From Acholoe squamosa (lineage: Eukaryota > Annelida > Polychaeta > Phyllodocida > Polynoidae): DNA of 64,000 nucleotides. Location of the stretch: NCBI GenBank assembly GCA_949317995.1, contig OX439050.1:48857777-48921776 (forward strand), in the 5' to 3' direction. Made by a program: the position numbers and the translations under genes. Positions 25,740-50,954 of the stretch are shown here, piece after piece; the stretch's first letter is position 1, and each line of letters begins with the position of its first letter. The notes below the pieces were generated by a model that made no database searches, was not told the origin of the DNA, and was given only the letters and a program-made list of their open reading frames with translations.

Positions 25740-26269
25740 CATCGCCATAACCTTCTCAGACACATTGTTATCTTATTTGTCTTAATTGCTGCAATTGACA
25801 CAATACCATTGGTCAATGGATCAAGAACTGCATCCACTGGCTATGGATTAAAGAAAGGCCAATCGGTTTGTGGGTGTCAGATGTCACTTTTGGCTATCTG
25901 TGGTGGAATCACTCCTTTCTTTGGACAAATCTCTCCCATCCATCCCTTTCCATGGACATGATTTTTTCACATCAAATGAACCTTAATGCCTCAACCATGA
26001 CTTTGTATACATTTTGCTTTATGGATTATATGGAATAAAATATTTACAGTGATCCGCTGTTATTTTTACTGATCTATAACCAAAAAGATCATGAGAGCAG
26101 CCCTGGGAACACTCATCACAGCCTGACTAGTGACAATCTTCCTTGGTTAAGGCTATGGGATTTTTCATCAATTGTTGCCATCATGCCAGTGGAATGCCCT
26201 AGAGCCTAGATGAATCTCGGTAGGTCATGTGCCCTCCATAATATAATATTTGGGCAAATAAGGTCATGA

Positions 26270-26470
26270 GGTCTGAACGTCACACGCAGTGATGGAGGCC
26301 GCCGGTAAGTTGTGATAATAGTATTTAATAGATTTGGGTTGAAATAGGGACTTAAATAACAAACTCCAAGCTATAATAGAACTACATAAAACAAGAACCC
26401 TAAGGATCAAGGGTGACACTATCCATCAGTGGCTGATGCCAGTACGTGGGCCTTCAGTTTATCTTAATTT
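26270..26470. repeat. Dispersed repeat R2, copy in unit A
   Basis: Similar to 12590-12800 in the same orientation. The duplicate lies at 37250-37450. Confidence 0.55.
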
Positions 26471-26782
26471 TATTTTGATACATGGAGATTTATTCACTCA
26501 TTACTGCCTGACAATCTGTTCATAGGGGTTATGAGAGACAATCATAATTAAAACCATCAACCATTGTCTGTCTATAGACTGAATGTGCTGTCTGTATACC
26601 CTTGTACATAGATGTAGCAAATCTAGAGCAAATATCTGGTTCCATTAATGGTGAAACTTCATTGATTTAAAGCAAGTAAATGGGCAACACAGGTTTACAA
26701 TGGTTCCTTAGTTCAATAGCTCATATACATAATCAAAGAGCCTATCTGGTTGCAAATAAGACAAGGTATTTTATCAATTATT

Positions 26783-26788
26783 TTTATT
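26783..26788 (-). terminator. poly(A) signal of gene 3
   Basis: AATAAA on the minus strand about 80 nt past the TAA stop at 26869-26871; conserved in gene 4. Confidence 0.75.
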
Positions 26789-26868
26789 GGCACATTTATC
26801 AAATATAGGATGTCAATCTCATCAGGTTATTCTTGATCACAGTTTGTGACACAGCCGTGGCATCCTAA

Positions 26869-32659
<5,791 letters not shown>

Positions 32660-33030
32660 ATTGAAAGTCGTGCCCTGAAATAAAATAAAATAATGAATAT
32701 TAATCTCACATTCTACCAGTTGTTACAAATCCTGTAGGGTACCTCTGCTTATTGTTCTAATTGGACCAGCCCTGAGACAATGATATGAACATAGAAAAGG
32801 TGGTGTAGTTATGTAAATGAAATAGTGGTGTGTAATAAATGATTTTTTCTCTTCAGCATGATGTTCAAACTATTCTACATTTAATAGAAGAATTCCAAGC
32901 TGCGGGGGTGTCGACCGCAACTATGGTTCTAGAATATCTATTTGACATTATAGCAAGGTAATACAAAGTGGGATAGATTTGGCAGTCCTTGATGCCTGGT
33001 CCTAAGCCTAACATGACCAATGATACCAAC

Positions 33031-33124
33031 CTGTTTGGACTTCTACCGGAAATCAAGAGTGGCTGTGGGTCCTCCAGGAGGTGTCCCTGTCTGTCTGCCC
33101 ACCTGGTAGACAGCCCTTTATATA
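33031..33124 (-). promoter_or_regulatory. TATA box and 5' noncoding exon of gene 3
   Basis: Minus-strand TATATAAA at 33117-33124. About 40 nt downstream lies CAGACAGACAGGGACA, the block shared by all four genes. Donor AAACAG|GTTGGT closes the exon at 33031; acceptor TTATTTCAG opens 32660-32674 just before the ATG. Confidence 0.68.
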
Positions 33125-36100
33125 CTGATGTTGAACACTGAGATGATGTATACCATACAGATAAGTGGGGGTGATGATGATAAACTAGTTCTGGGACAAT
33201 ATGGGCAGGTGTCATTTGGATGACCTCAAAGGGCACATGGTATACATTATCACATCACATTACAGACGGTGAGAAGAAGACATAAGACAACATATGGCAC
33301 CTGTTTATAGACAGACTTGTTCTTATACATTCCATAATACAACAATAGCATGTGATATATGTAGCACATGGGGTCGGAGATTTTGCCTAGGTGTTTTTTG
33401 GTTTGTGTTGTTTGTTTTATTTTGTTATTTTTTAAAGTTAATTTTTGTTGGTGTTGCTGCTGCTGCTGTTTTTGTGAAGGAAAGGGAGAGGAGAGATTTC
33501 TGAGGAAAAAGTAGGAGATTTTTTTCATCAATTCTCTCTTATTTGCATGTGCCATAATACCTCGCATGTATTGGATTGCTTAGATGCGAGGATGGATTAG
33601 AAAAAAATGGGGGTAAGACGTTAAGCTGTAGAACCGTAGTAAATGACTAAAATTTGGCACATGCACCCTATAGGTTTGGCTTGAAGTCAGGGTGTACCTT
33701 ATACGTGGGATACACTTTACAACCGAGGTATCATTATACTTATAAAATAAAATATTCAGAAATGACTAACCACACTCAATTCTAATTCTCCCCTATTATA
33801 TATGTAGTTATCGGACAAAATAACCGAAAATGACTACTCCACTACACTGACTCATTAACTATTCGATGTGACCAATTTATAACAAGATTCACAGGACCAC
33901 ACGTTGCTAACAGAGCAAGATGTTTGGGGGTGTGTAGATTACACATAGGCCCAAGGGGAAAACCTCTCACACTATACAAAAGTTCTATCAAGGATATACA
34001 GTAGATGGCGTTAGTGTCGAACAAGCCAAATTGCTCCTGCAACAGGGGCATGGTGAGTTCCTTTCTTACTCACTTCAGAGTGTACCTCAAGATTTGAAAT
34101 GCTATAGAAGATGTTTGGTTCATTTTTCCAATCCAATATTTATGGGATATCTAGATACACTAGTTCTCTCTGGATATCTCTGATTTCTAAGCTCTTGGAA
34201 CAGTTTTTCAATTTCAAAACAGTATAATGGTGAGAGGTGTTTCTGCCCCCTCAATAGGCCTATGGGGCTGCAGGGGCTGGGTGGAGAGTAGCCCCTGTAG
34301 CCTAAGGGTCAACTAGGACGCCATCTAGTGTATCAAACTGATAAAACTGATAAAACCAACTACCAACCTCTGATACTCGTACCGACTGCTATCGCTCAAC
34401 ATAGTTCCCTTCATCCTTAAGACATAAACTTCCGAATTAAATCCTTTTCAGATCAGGTTATCTCTAAAGGTTGGTTGAAAATCAAGCTATCATTATTTGA
34501 ACTGGAGGTTGATTCATAAAAACTCACAATATCAGCATTAGAAGAAGACCTCAGAATTATAATTTTCGTCAATACTGATAATTCTTGGAAGTATTGGAAT
34601 TATAACCTTTTTAGCATACTCTTTCATATGAAATAATAATGATTATATCTAATGAATATTCCTTAGGGCTTGAAAGGTTGTAAGAAAGGTGAATCTTCTT
34701 GATATTATTTTCAAAAATATCTTTTTAGAAGGGTTGTTTCTTAATCCATCTTTTACTTCTAGAAAGGTCGTCAGTTTTTATGAATCACCCTGCAGGCCAA
34801 TGTCTTTATAAAACAACACAATTTAATTCAGCAGATGAGGGGACAGGGTCCTCTGAGGGAAAATGTAACATTTAAAATCAAAGTTAGCATATTTAATATG
34901 AGATACAGCCCTTGTAGTCCCTTTGGTCATGGAGATATGGTTTCCTGAATACGGAATGACATTTAACCATACCAATACAGCCAACATGCTCTATCATTCA
35001 TTGTCTTTTCTATGAGAACGCTTATTTAAGGTTTGCTTTGGATTTAGAATATTCCACTTACATAACAAATACACATAAATTGCGGAGAAATAGAATGAAA
35101 GAGATCACCAGCTTCTTCTGCGTAAAAAAAGGACTTGTCTATTTTTCACATTTCCAGCCTAGCACCTATAGCTGCCAGACCCAGGAAGACCTTGAACTTA
35201 TCCTCATTTGCCCATAATCTTTGTCTTTTCACAAAACATGAAATCACAACACACTTTAAATTTTAAGAAATTACTGCCTGATTGGGCAATATCTAGTGGG
35301 GGAGGGAACTCCTCGCATTTCAATGTAAAATGATAAAAATTATTGCTGCAACATGTAAAGAATAATCACCTTTTATAGGCACTTTCGAAGACTTGCATAC
35401 CAAATGCCAGTTCTAGCCATAAATCTGTGTTTTTTTTTATTCTCTTTTCTTCTGCTTAATCTCAACATTCAGTTTATGGGAGTTTATGTTTTGATTTGCC
35501 CAAATTCAACACTAAAGCTGGATCAGGTCTAATGTTGCTCTCTCAATTGATACGCTTCATAGACCAGAGTGCCCAGCGCCGAGACCATTGTTTCCTCAGT
35601 CATTTGGGTATCCACTTATTTTATTGCCACTTGAAAAAAAGAGACCATTTCCTACGCAATTCAAAGCTACTCCCTGCAATACTGTAAGCAAGTATACTAT
35701 GGCCTGTAATACATTGAAGGAAGCTATGAATTAATACAGGCATGTCCGAGGTTAAAGGATGGTTTGGGGAGTAGGGATATCTAGCCAACAATCTGCATTT
35801 TTATTTCGAAAATGATGGCCCATAGGTTAAAGCAAGGAACTGCATATCTGACAAGCCTCCCCACGGAGTATCTATCTGCTTATTTCAAAGTTGCTAACAG
35901 TATAAATAATAATGTTGTTATGAATTAAAATGTGAAATGCAAAGGTTTTGTAGCATAGAATCATCAGGGGCCTTGCAACATATTTTGATGGATATTCGCC
36001 AGGCCACAAGATTGTATGGTCAAAATGATAATTGATATGATTACTATCTTTACACTATGATAATCTAAGTTACTATGGTTACTATGATGATCAATATTCA

Positions 36101-37249
36101 AAATGGATAGATAATATAAACATTGAATAAATTTACAGAGACAGGCAGTTTACATGAATATCATGGCTTTATTTCAAGCAGTATTGGATTCAATGAAAAT
36201 GTGAATCCTAGGATTTACAGTCATCAGGGGCTCTGGATAGGGGTACCCCATGTCATAATTTTTTCAATCTTTAGGAAATGCTCTAGTCACATGTCATTTA
36301 AATCCTCATGTCTCATGTCATCTCTAAGAACCCATCATGTCTCTTGTCAAATTTAAGAAAGCGTGCACCTATGTAATGTCACTATTTTCTTTGCCTCATA
36401 TCACTAGGCCCATTTCACATGGTAATAGCACGAAATGGCCATGTTACCATATCAAATTCATTGGTCCAGACCCATTCATTAGTATGCCTCAGTACCTGTT
36501 GATCAGAACCGGAGTACCAAATCACAGAAGCTGGACCCAAGGGGTCACAGAATTGCTGGGAGTACACCCACTTCTATCCCACTAAACAGGACTTGAGTTG
36601 GGAACATTCAAAACTTGGGCAAGGAGAACATGATTTTCCCTGGAAATTTGGACATGCCAGAACATCTTATACTCGGGAAAAAAACATGATCAGTTCCTTG
36701 GAATATCCCGAGTCTTTCCTGGGAATATCCCGAGTCTTTATCTTATTTGTCTTAATTGCTGCAATTGACACAATACCATTGGTCAATGGATCAATAACTG
36801 CATCCACTGGCTATGGATTAAAGAAAGGCCAATCGGTTTGTGGTTGTCAGATGTCACTTTTGACTATCTGTGGTGGAATCACTCCTGTCCTTGGACAAAT
36901 CTCTCCCGTCCATCCCTTTCCATGGACATGATTTTTTTTCACATCAAATGAACCTTAATGCCTCAACCATGACTTTATATACATTTTGCTTTATGGATTA
37001 TATGGAATAAAATATTTACAGTGATCCACTGTTATTTTTACTGATCTATAACCAAAAAGATCATGAGAGCAGCCCTGGGAACACTCATCACAGCCTGACT
37101 AGTGACAATCTTCCTTGGTTAAGGCTATGGGATTTTTCATCAATTGTTGCCATCATGCCAGTGGAATGCCCTAGAGCCTAGATGAATCTGGGTAGGTCAT
37201 GTGCCCTCCATAATATAATATTTGGGCAAATAAGGTCATGAGGTCTGAA

Positions 37250-37450
37250 CGTCACACGCAGTGATGGAGGCCGCCAGTAAGTTGTGATAATAGTATTTAA
37301 TAGATTTGGGTTGAAATAGGGACCTAAATAACAAACTCCAAGCTATAATAGAACTACATAAAACAAGAACCCTAAGGATCAAGGGTGACACTATCCATCA
37401 GTGACTGATGCCAGTACGTGGGCCTTCAGTTTATCTTAGTTTTATTTTGA
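37250..37450. repeat. Dispersed repeat R2, copy in unit B
   Basis: Duplicate of 26270-26470. Confidence 0.55.
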
Positions 37451-37756
37451 TACATGGAGATTTATTCACTCATTACTGCCTGACAATCTGTTCATAGGGG
37501 TTATGAGAGACAATCATAATTAAAACCATTTATATCAACCATTGTCTGTCTATACACTGATAGTGCTGTCTGTATACCCTTGTACATAGATGTAGCAAAT
37601 CTAGAGCAAATATCTGGGTTCCATTGATGGTGAAACTTCATTGATTTAAAGCAAGTAAATGGGCAACACAGGTTTACAACCTTAGTTCAATAGCTCACAT
37701 ATATAATCAAAGAGCCTATCTGGTTACAAATAAGACAAGGTATTTTATCAATCATT

Positions 37757-37762
37757 TTTATT
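37757..37762 (-). terminator. poly(A) signal of gene 4
   Basis: AATAAA on the minus strand about 80 nt past the TAA stop at 37843-37845, as in gene 3. Confidence 0.75.
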
Positions 37763-37842
37763 GGCACATTTATCAAATATAGGATGTCAATCTCATCAGG
37801 TTATTCTTGATCACAGTTTGTGACACAGCCGTGGCATCCTAA

Positions 37843-43629
<5,787 letters not shown>

Positions 43630-44000
43630 ATTGAAAGTCGTGCCCTGAAATAAAATAAAATAATGAATATTAATCTCACATTCTACCAGTTGTTACAAAT
43701 CCTGTAGGGTACCTCTGCTTATTGTTCTAATTGGACCAGCCCTGAGACAATGATATGAACATAGAAAAGGTGGTGTAGTTATGTAAATGAAATAGTGGTG
43801 TGTAATAAATGATTTTTTCTCTTCAGCATGATGTTCAAACTATTCTACATTTAATAGAAGAATTCCAAGCTGGGGGGGTGTCGACCGCAACTATGGTTCT
43901 AGAATATCTATTTGACATTATAGCAAGGTAATACAAAGTGGGATAGATTTGGCAGTCCTTGATATCTGGTCCTGAGGCTAACATGACCAATAATACCAAC

Positions 44001-44094
44001 CTGTTGGGGCTTCTACCGGAAATCAAGAGTGGCTGTGGGTCCTCCAGGAGGTGTCCCTGTCTGTCTGCCCACCTGGTAGACAGCCCTTTATATA
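44001..44094 (-). promoter_or_regulatory. TATA box and 5' noncoding exon of gene 4
   Basis: TATATAAA on the minus strand at 44087-44094, then the CAGACAGACAGGGACA block; donor GT at 43999-44000 closes the exon at 44001. The acceptor opens 43630-43644 upstream of the ATG. Nearly identical to gene 3. Confidence 0.68.
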
Positions 44095-45339
44095 CTGATG
44101 TTGAACACTGAGATGATGTATACCATACAGATAAGTGGGGGTGATGATGATAAACTAGTTCTGGGACAATATGGGCAGGTGTCATTTGGATGACCTCAAA
44201 GGGCACATGGTATACATTATCACATCACATTACAGACGGTGAGAAGAAGACATAAGACAACACATGGCACCTGTTTATAGACATACTTGTTCTTATACAT
44301 TCCATAATACAACAATAGCATGTGATATATGTAGCACATGGGGTCAGAGATTTTGCCTAGGTGGTCTTTGGTTTGTGTTGTTTGTTTTATTTTGTTATTT
44401 TCTAAAGTTAATTTTTGTTGGTGTTGCTGCTGCTGCTGTTTTTGTGAAAGAAAGGGAGAGGAGAGATTTCTGAGGAAAAATAAAGGAGATTTTTTTCATC
44501 AATTCTCTCTCATTACATGTGCCATAATACCTCGCATGTATTGGATCGCTTAGATGCGAGGATGGATTAGCAAAGGTTGGGGGTAAAACGTTCAGCTGTA
44601 GAACCATAGTAAATGACTAAAATTTGGCACATGCACCCTATAGGTTTGGCTTGAAGTCAGGGTGTACCTTATACGTGGGATACACTTTACAACCGAGGTA
44701 TCATTATACTTATAAAATAAAATATTCAGAAATGACTAACCACACTCAATTCTAATTCTCCCCTATTATAAATGTAGTTATCGGACAAAATAACCGAAAA
44801 TGACTACACTGACTCTATTCGATGCGACTCTATTTGATGCGACCAATTTATAACAGGATTCACAGGACCACACGTTGCTAACATAGCAAGATGTTTGGGG
44901 GTGTGTAGAGTATACATAGGCCCAAGGGGAAAACCTCTCACACTATAGAGCACTACTTTGGAGAATTGGGCAGTCAGTAGTCCCGACCTACGACTGTGTC
45001 ACCACCTTGTGCCTAAACCACCAACTACCAACCTCTGATACTCGTACCGACTCCTATCGCTTAACATAGTTCCCTTCATCCTTAAGACATCACTCTATGA
45101 TATCACTCTCTGGGATTACCAGTGGAAGGCTGGGGTTATTTCATGAAGAAAATGCACATTAGGTTATTTTTGCTGCCAACTGAAGAAAATGCACATTAGG
45201 TTGTTTCTGGCATTGCCAACGTATAAGAATCATACATACTCTGCATTTTCACATAGGAGAATTTATACCATGGTTATGACGAATTTGCATATTTTTGTGT
45301 TCAAGTTTAATGATTAAAAGGAGTTCATGTAACCGCGGC

Positions 45340-45910
45340 TATAAAGAACGATGTTGACACTAAACCAAAACATACCATGACAGTGAGTTGACTCGTATCC
45401 TTTACTACAGCGGGCTGCGCGTCTCCGCCATAGTGTCAACATCCCCTGTCATGCCGGAGTCCCTCCGTCTGTTGTTTAGACAAAGTACTACCCTTCTTCT
45501 CAGACAGCGAGAAGTTGATTTGATTTTGAAGTTGATTGATCTTTATTCAATATAAGTTGGCGTAATTGGTTTACATTGATCCTTTAAGAAAATTATAGTG
45601 TGAAAAAAATCAGAGTTCTATCTTTCATTTGACAGCATAAATTTGTACATTCACATTATATATTTTACATTGAATATTAGAATGGCTGCTACTTTAGCTG
45701 GTTAAGGCTAATTAACTTTAGCAGCCTTACCTTTTGACTCTAATGAACATGTGAGAGAGCCTTGTGGAGGACTCAAATGCTCTATAAATGGTAATATGGC
45801 AGAAGACCACCCTCCTCGTCCGCTCCGACTCGCATCAGAATTCATTGATTTTTAAAGATAAGTACTTAATATAGAGGTTGGAACCATGGTATAAAGAGCA
45901 TATGTAAGGT
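45340..45910. mobile_element. Dispersed repeat related to R1
   Basis: Shares ordered blocks with 11570-12050: CATACC-TGACA-GAGTTGAC, a CGCCAT-GTCAA-CCTGT block, and GGAACCATGGTATA or its variant. Strongly eroded and noncoding. Confidence 0.45.
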
Positions 45911-46018
45911 TTATTGATAAACTCGTTGATTCCAGCCACTTGATACAATCAACTTGTGCTTCGCCCTGGTTGATTGTATCAGTGGCTGAAACCAACTCGT
46001 TCATCAATAAACCTTATA
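45904..46018. repeat. About 115-bp foldback hairpin
   Basis: The arm GTAAGGTTTATTGATAAACT at the left is inverted at the right (ATCAATAAACCTTAT). The arms continue through CAGCCACTTGATACAATCAA and GTTGATTGTATCAGTGGCTG with a few mismatches around a loop of about 15 nt. Confidence 0.85.
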
Positions 46019-47499
46019 TAATCCTCTAAATAGCACATTCCTGTAAAACTATGTTTTGACAGAGAGTATATAAATAAAGCGCCTATTCCATAAAACATTT
46101 TTTCTTTCTTTTTCACATAGGAGGTTCAACATTAGAGCACAAATTTTATAAAACATTTTTATTTTTACATAAGGTATTATAGAATATTAGCACAGACTCA
46201 TTTATAAAACCATGATATTTCTCAAAAGTCGTTGAAAAAGTCATTGAAAACACCTAGAAGGCCAACATTCAGTGATATGTGTTTTATTAGCAAGTGCCTG
46301 ATAAGGGAAGAGTTGTACATAAGTATCATACCCTCATCAATATCAATATATGAGAGCAGAGATAGCCCCAACAGCTGTTAGAGGTGGATAGGAACCAAGG
46401 AACGTGCACGTCTTGTTATGCGGTTGAATGGATATTGACCCTATACTATCATGTCTGGTCCACCTGGATCATCTTGAACTGATAACAATGACATATTCGG
46501 TAGGCTCCTACCAATACAAGAGGATGCAACACGTGTCTGATGACTGTTCAACTTATCAATTTGATAATTATTATCATTGGCAAAAGAACATAATAAGCAA
46601 GTCAGCCAAATATCATACGCTGGCAAAACTCTTGGAGAAAACTATGTCTATCTAATTGGTGTAATTGCACAGAATATACAAGTTTGCTGAAATGACAAGG
46701 GAACTTAGAAAATCAGGTTTATCAGGCTAAAGAATCAATTTAAATCTTATTAATGTCAAGCAGTGATAGGGGAGAGCGGGGCATATTATGACACTTTTGG
46801 TCAGTTTTACTCTCCCCTGAAAATCATTAAGAGACATAATTCTAAAAAATACCCTTAAATGCTGGCTATAATCATAGAATAGTCATGAATTTCTGAGTAA
46901 TATGGATTTCGGGGAATTAAATTTTTCTTGAAAATAAAAGTAATATGTGCCTCAGTTATTAGACCAACTCACCTGTGACAAAATCAGGTGGTGATTATAT
47001 TTTCTCGGTACAACTGCTTGTTATGTTCAGTTGTATTTCAGCATGTTTTATTCCTTGTTGAATTAAGTGATTGATTTCTATCCAGGTGGCGTTTAGTTGG
47101 TATGTATATGTATAAGCAATTGTATTAAATGGTGAATTATATGCGTATATGCCTCAATCAAATAGACAGTATAGAGTGCCAGTGGGTTCATTTTGCTTTC
47201 TGAATAAGAATACAGTCTGGTATGTCTTCTTTTAAGATGCAACATTAATTTTGAAAACATGGTACCGTCTAAAATGTTCCCCTTCTCTGTCTCTGCTGTA
47301 CAAATACCTGGCTACTGACAGACAGGTTAATCAATACATTGATGTCGGATGTAGTTTCTCGTTATGAATATCCTCGACTGTGGGAATGACATGAAACAAC
47401 CATTACTCACTCAGACTCTACGATTGGTCAATTATAGGTTGTTCGTTTTTACAGGCACAAATGGCTGCGTGTAGCTGCAGGCAAGATGACCTACCCAAC
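46019..47499. other. Spacer without recognised feature
   Basis: No gene, exon series or repeat recognised on either strand. Confidence 0.45.
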
Positions 47500-47502
47500 T
47501 TA

Positions 47503-47650
47503 GGGAGTGTTCATTTTTTAACAACAGAGGGGAGTTGGTGAGTTTGGGGGGTGGCATAGAATATTTGGACCCCTCCTGAGGGGGTGGCGAAAAATATTTT
47601 AATCCTTCTTGAGGGGGTGGCGTAAAATCTTTAGACCCTTCTCTATGACG
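47503..47650. mobile_element. One-ended relative of the TTA-flanked element at 21920
   Basis: After TTA (47500-47502) the sequence GGGAGTGTTCATTTTTTAAC opens a block with repeated GAGGGGGTGGCG words. It resembles one end of 21920-22226. I found no second end. Confidence 0.45.
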
Positions 47651-48599
47651 CGCGAATTGTTGGGCCTTGCTGCGAAAACCTGCATTTGATAAAGTGGTGG
47701 GTACAACTTCTCAAGATATTACTTATTAGACTATATATAAAAATGCCTCCTAGGTCGCTGGTTAGAAATGTGCAATATATGACTGCTTCAGCCCACAGTA
47801 CCCTTGGTGTACCAGATGAAGCAAAATTTTCAGGCTGTGAAATAATTAGGAAAGAGCCAGCTAACTCGACCTGGTGTACAGGAATTTCAGCAAAAATGTA
47901 TTCATGACTTAGAAATGTTTACAAACCTGACTGGTTATAATGTTTTACTATTTAGTTTTTTCTTTAATTCAGAGTTTTGTAAAAATTTTATAGCCTCAAA
48001 AATCGGCAGTCAAGCTGTAATTTCCACCATCTCAGATCACTATTCAAAGAAATCAGCGCTCATCCTGATTTCATTATCAAGTAAACTGTTCACCGATTGT
48101 AGATCTGGTTTCCCCTTCTGATTCCCTTTAAATTGATATCTCATATGTAAAGATCTGATGAGTACTTCCAGAGTAATTCACTAAAAACAAACCTCCGAGA
48201 GAATCTGCTGGGAGAGTGCTAAATTGTTTGATGTTGCTATGAAACACATCATTGCTAAGTTAAGCACTGCTAAGATAAGCGCTTCTACTGTAAGACACCA
48301 GAGGGCTCTGGTGGTCAGTAGGCAGAGTTTGCAGTGATCAGTAGGCCACTCAGCAGAATTTGTCATGATCTGTAGGCAGAATTTGTCTTTGGCCATTGCC
48401 CCCACTATCTAGCGGCAAAGCCACTAGCGTAAGGAAAAAAATATAGGCCTATTTATATAAATGCATCAGGATGTACCTTCTTTTTTAAATTTCAAAACAT
48501 TTTCAAATGAATGGGGACGAAAATGTATTGATAAATGTATTTATGATCATGGGGTAATAAAACCTTTGGCTCAGATGGAGTATGTGCCCCCCACACCAT
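47651..48599. other. Spacer without recognised feature
   Basis: Only short frames without family resemblance. Confidence 0.4.
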
Positions 48600-48790
48600 C
48601 CAGTCATATCGTAAAACCCCACTTATAAGCCAAACCCACATATAAGCTGCACCCCACCTTTGGAGAATGCTATAAGCCACACAATGGGTCCAAAATGGTC
48701 TTCATTCCTTACAGTAGCCTATATGAGTAAAACTCCTCATAAAAGCCGCATCCTGAGTTCAGGAAGACTAAGGCACAGAAGGTATCTGAA
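48600..48790. repeat. Dispersed CTTATA-type repeat fragment (reverse orientation)
   Basis: CACTTATAAGCC, CATATAAGCTGCACC, CTATAAGCCACAC and ATAAAAGCCGCATCC recur at 20-70-bp spacing. This is the complement of the words at 17523-17690. Confidence 0.5.
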
Positions 48791-49696
48791 ATGGTCTAAA
48801 AGCTGCAGTTTATACATGGGGGTTTACAGCACTTGGAGTCTACTCATTTCTTTTTCAGTTATTCCAAGACCTTCCATGGTCAGTCATGTGATTTGTCCAA
48901 CCCCAATAAGATTCATCATTGAAAACTTTTCATCTGCGGGTTTTAGCTATCCTGAAAATGCACCAGATGGCACCAGATGGCTTCTGGATATTAAAAAATT
49001 TCCTGAGGGAATATACCCCCAGCCCCCCCTCCAATTCTTATTCTCTATTGCACAATAAAGAGAAGAATGGCCAGTGTAAAATTGCCAAGACACAGTCTAC
49101 TTTGGCCTGTGTTGAGAAAAAGATTTCGGCAGCACTGGATATGAATCAAATCTTTATTGGGGTTGCAGCCAAGGAGGACCAAGCCAAACCATCTCGGATC
49201 GCGCATGCGCAGTCAGTTCAGGAAAACTCGGCATCAACAACAGTCAGTTCTTACAGTTCACCACTGTTTAGCCTGGTAAGTACAGTTCTTCTTGTTATTT
49301 AGCATTCCCTGCTTCAGGGAACCATTATGAATGTATTCTGCAGCCTTGGTTCCCCCCGGAACCTTGGATGTTCAGCAGATTCTTAGTTATTTAGGACTCT
49401 GCACTGCCTCCCCTTGCGCCCAGATCGATGCCGGGAACTAGGTCACGGTGGCGTCCTTCTCCCTGGGCTGTCCTAGCTCTGGACTAACCTGCACCCCCTG
49501 GTGCCAAACTGTCCGGTTTTAGACATATTAGAGCCTTAATGATCGATTTGCTGCCCCCCGGTAGCTCACAGATCAGTCTAGGCCGAGTTATTCGCCCTGG
49601 TAGCATCTAAATCGCTCACATTTGCTCAGAAATCGCTCAGCTTGACCTCATCCCCCGACGACCAGAGCTGTAGTGACACCCCTTACGCACGACCGG

Positions 49697-50060
49697 GCCA
49701 GACCCTCGCCGCCGTGGCCGAGCGGGTTAAGGAGCTGGAATAGTTCCTCCAGTCGCCATCTTTTGGGGCTGGAGCCACTGTACATCAGGATGTCGTGGGT
49801 TCGAATCCTGCTAGCAGCGCAGTTATGCACGCTCGCCTCCCGGCTACGTACAGACGCGGGCAGGACCCTCGCCGCCGTGGCCGAGCGGGTTAAGGCGAAT
49901 AGTTGAATAGTTCCTCCAGTCGCCGTCTTTTTGGGGCTGGCGCCACTGTACATCAAGAGATCGTGGGTTTGAATCCTGCTAACGGCGCAGTTTTGCGCGC
50001 CCGCCTCCCGGCTACGTACGGACGCGTTCCGCAGTCAGAAGACGCAGGTTCGAATCCCAC
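49697..50060 (+). repeat. Tandem tRNA-like (Ser/Leu-type) repeats
   Basis: Two units with a 163-bp period. Each begins GCCGCCGTGGCCGAGCGGGT (49708 and 49871), an A-box match, and carries a B-box: GGTTCGAATCC at 49799-49809 and GGTTTGAATCC at about 49966-49976. A third B-box, GGTTCGAATCC, lies at 50047-50057 without a full head. Spacing between A and B boxes exceeds that of a normal tRNA-Ser, so these are tRNA-derived repeats, not standard tRNA genes. Confidence 0.7.
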
Positions 50061-50954
50061 CCTTGGCGTTCAATATTTAGCAGTTATTTTATGATCTTCT
50101 GGTATTGTACGTAGTAACTATTAGACAGGACTGTTCATCAATTTACTAATAGAGCCCTCTCTGCTTTTTTACAGAAAATGAGTGGAAGGAAAACCGGTAG
50201 ACGTGCTACCCGTAGCCATGCTATGAGTTACACGAGCTCCACCAATGGTGACGCCGCCACCCAGATGCCGGTGACGACGAACCCTAGCACTGACACCACT
50301 GACACCCAAGGTGTCAGGGCTGGGAGTACCACGGCGACACCAACGCCGTTCGACCTCTCGGCCATGCTTCAGGGCCCTAACTCGGGTATGTTCATGGGCC
50401 AGATGCAGATGATGCAGGGTCAGGCTCAGGCCACGACCCAGGAAGAGGAAGAGCCAGCTGAAGTTACGGAACCGGAACCAGCAGCCACTAAGGCGCTGCC
50501 AACAGGCAAGCTTCATGACTTAATGACGGAAAGGATTGTCAAGGAGAAGGAGAAGTCCAAGAAAGGGAAGGACCTCTCGCCACTAGTGAGTGACTTCCTC
50601 GGGTCGCTCTTCTCTGAGAAGAGGACACAGGCGGACCTCGACCTCGTCCACGGGTCGTATCCGTAGCCAGACAACGCGGCCAAGCTAGTAGCACCTGACC
50701 TGGAGCCTGCACTGCAGGCACTGCTGAACAGGCCGGGCAGCGCTGAATACCTCAAGAGGGACGAAGCGCTGAAGAAGCTCCAGATGCATCTGGTGAAAGC
50801 AATGTTAGCTTTCCAGCCAGTGATCGAACTGTGGCTCTCTCGAGGATCATCGGACTCTAAGTTGGATGACTGCAGAGAGTCATTCATAGATGGCATGCAG
50901 CTGATCGTCAGCACGATCAACGCTATCATGGCTCACCGAAAGGATCAACATTAA

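Noticed and set aside
32865-33236. 123-residue frame on the minus strand, repeated at 43835-44206
   Set aside because: It overlaps the promoter and noncoding exon of genes 3 and 4; conservation is explained by the duplication.
49708-49980. Pair of tRNA-Ser/Leu genes
   Set aside because: A and B boxes are good, but their distance is too long and the stems do not close; treated as tRNA-derived repeats.
50178-50666. Separate host gene or LINE ORF1
   Set aside because: Similar gag-like character resumes on the far side of the LINE, so it fits better as one interrupted retroelement region.
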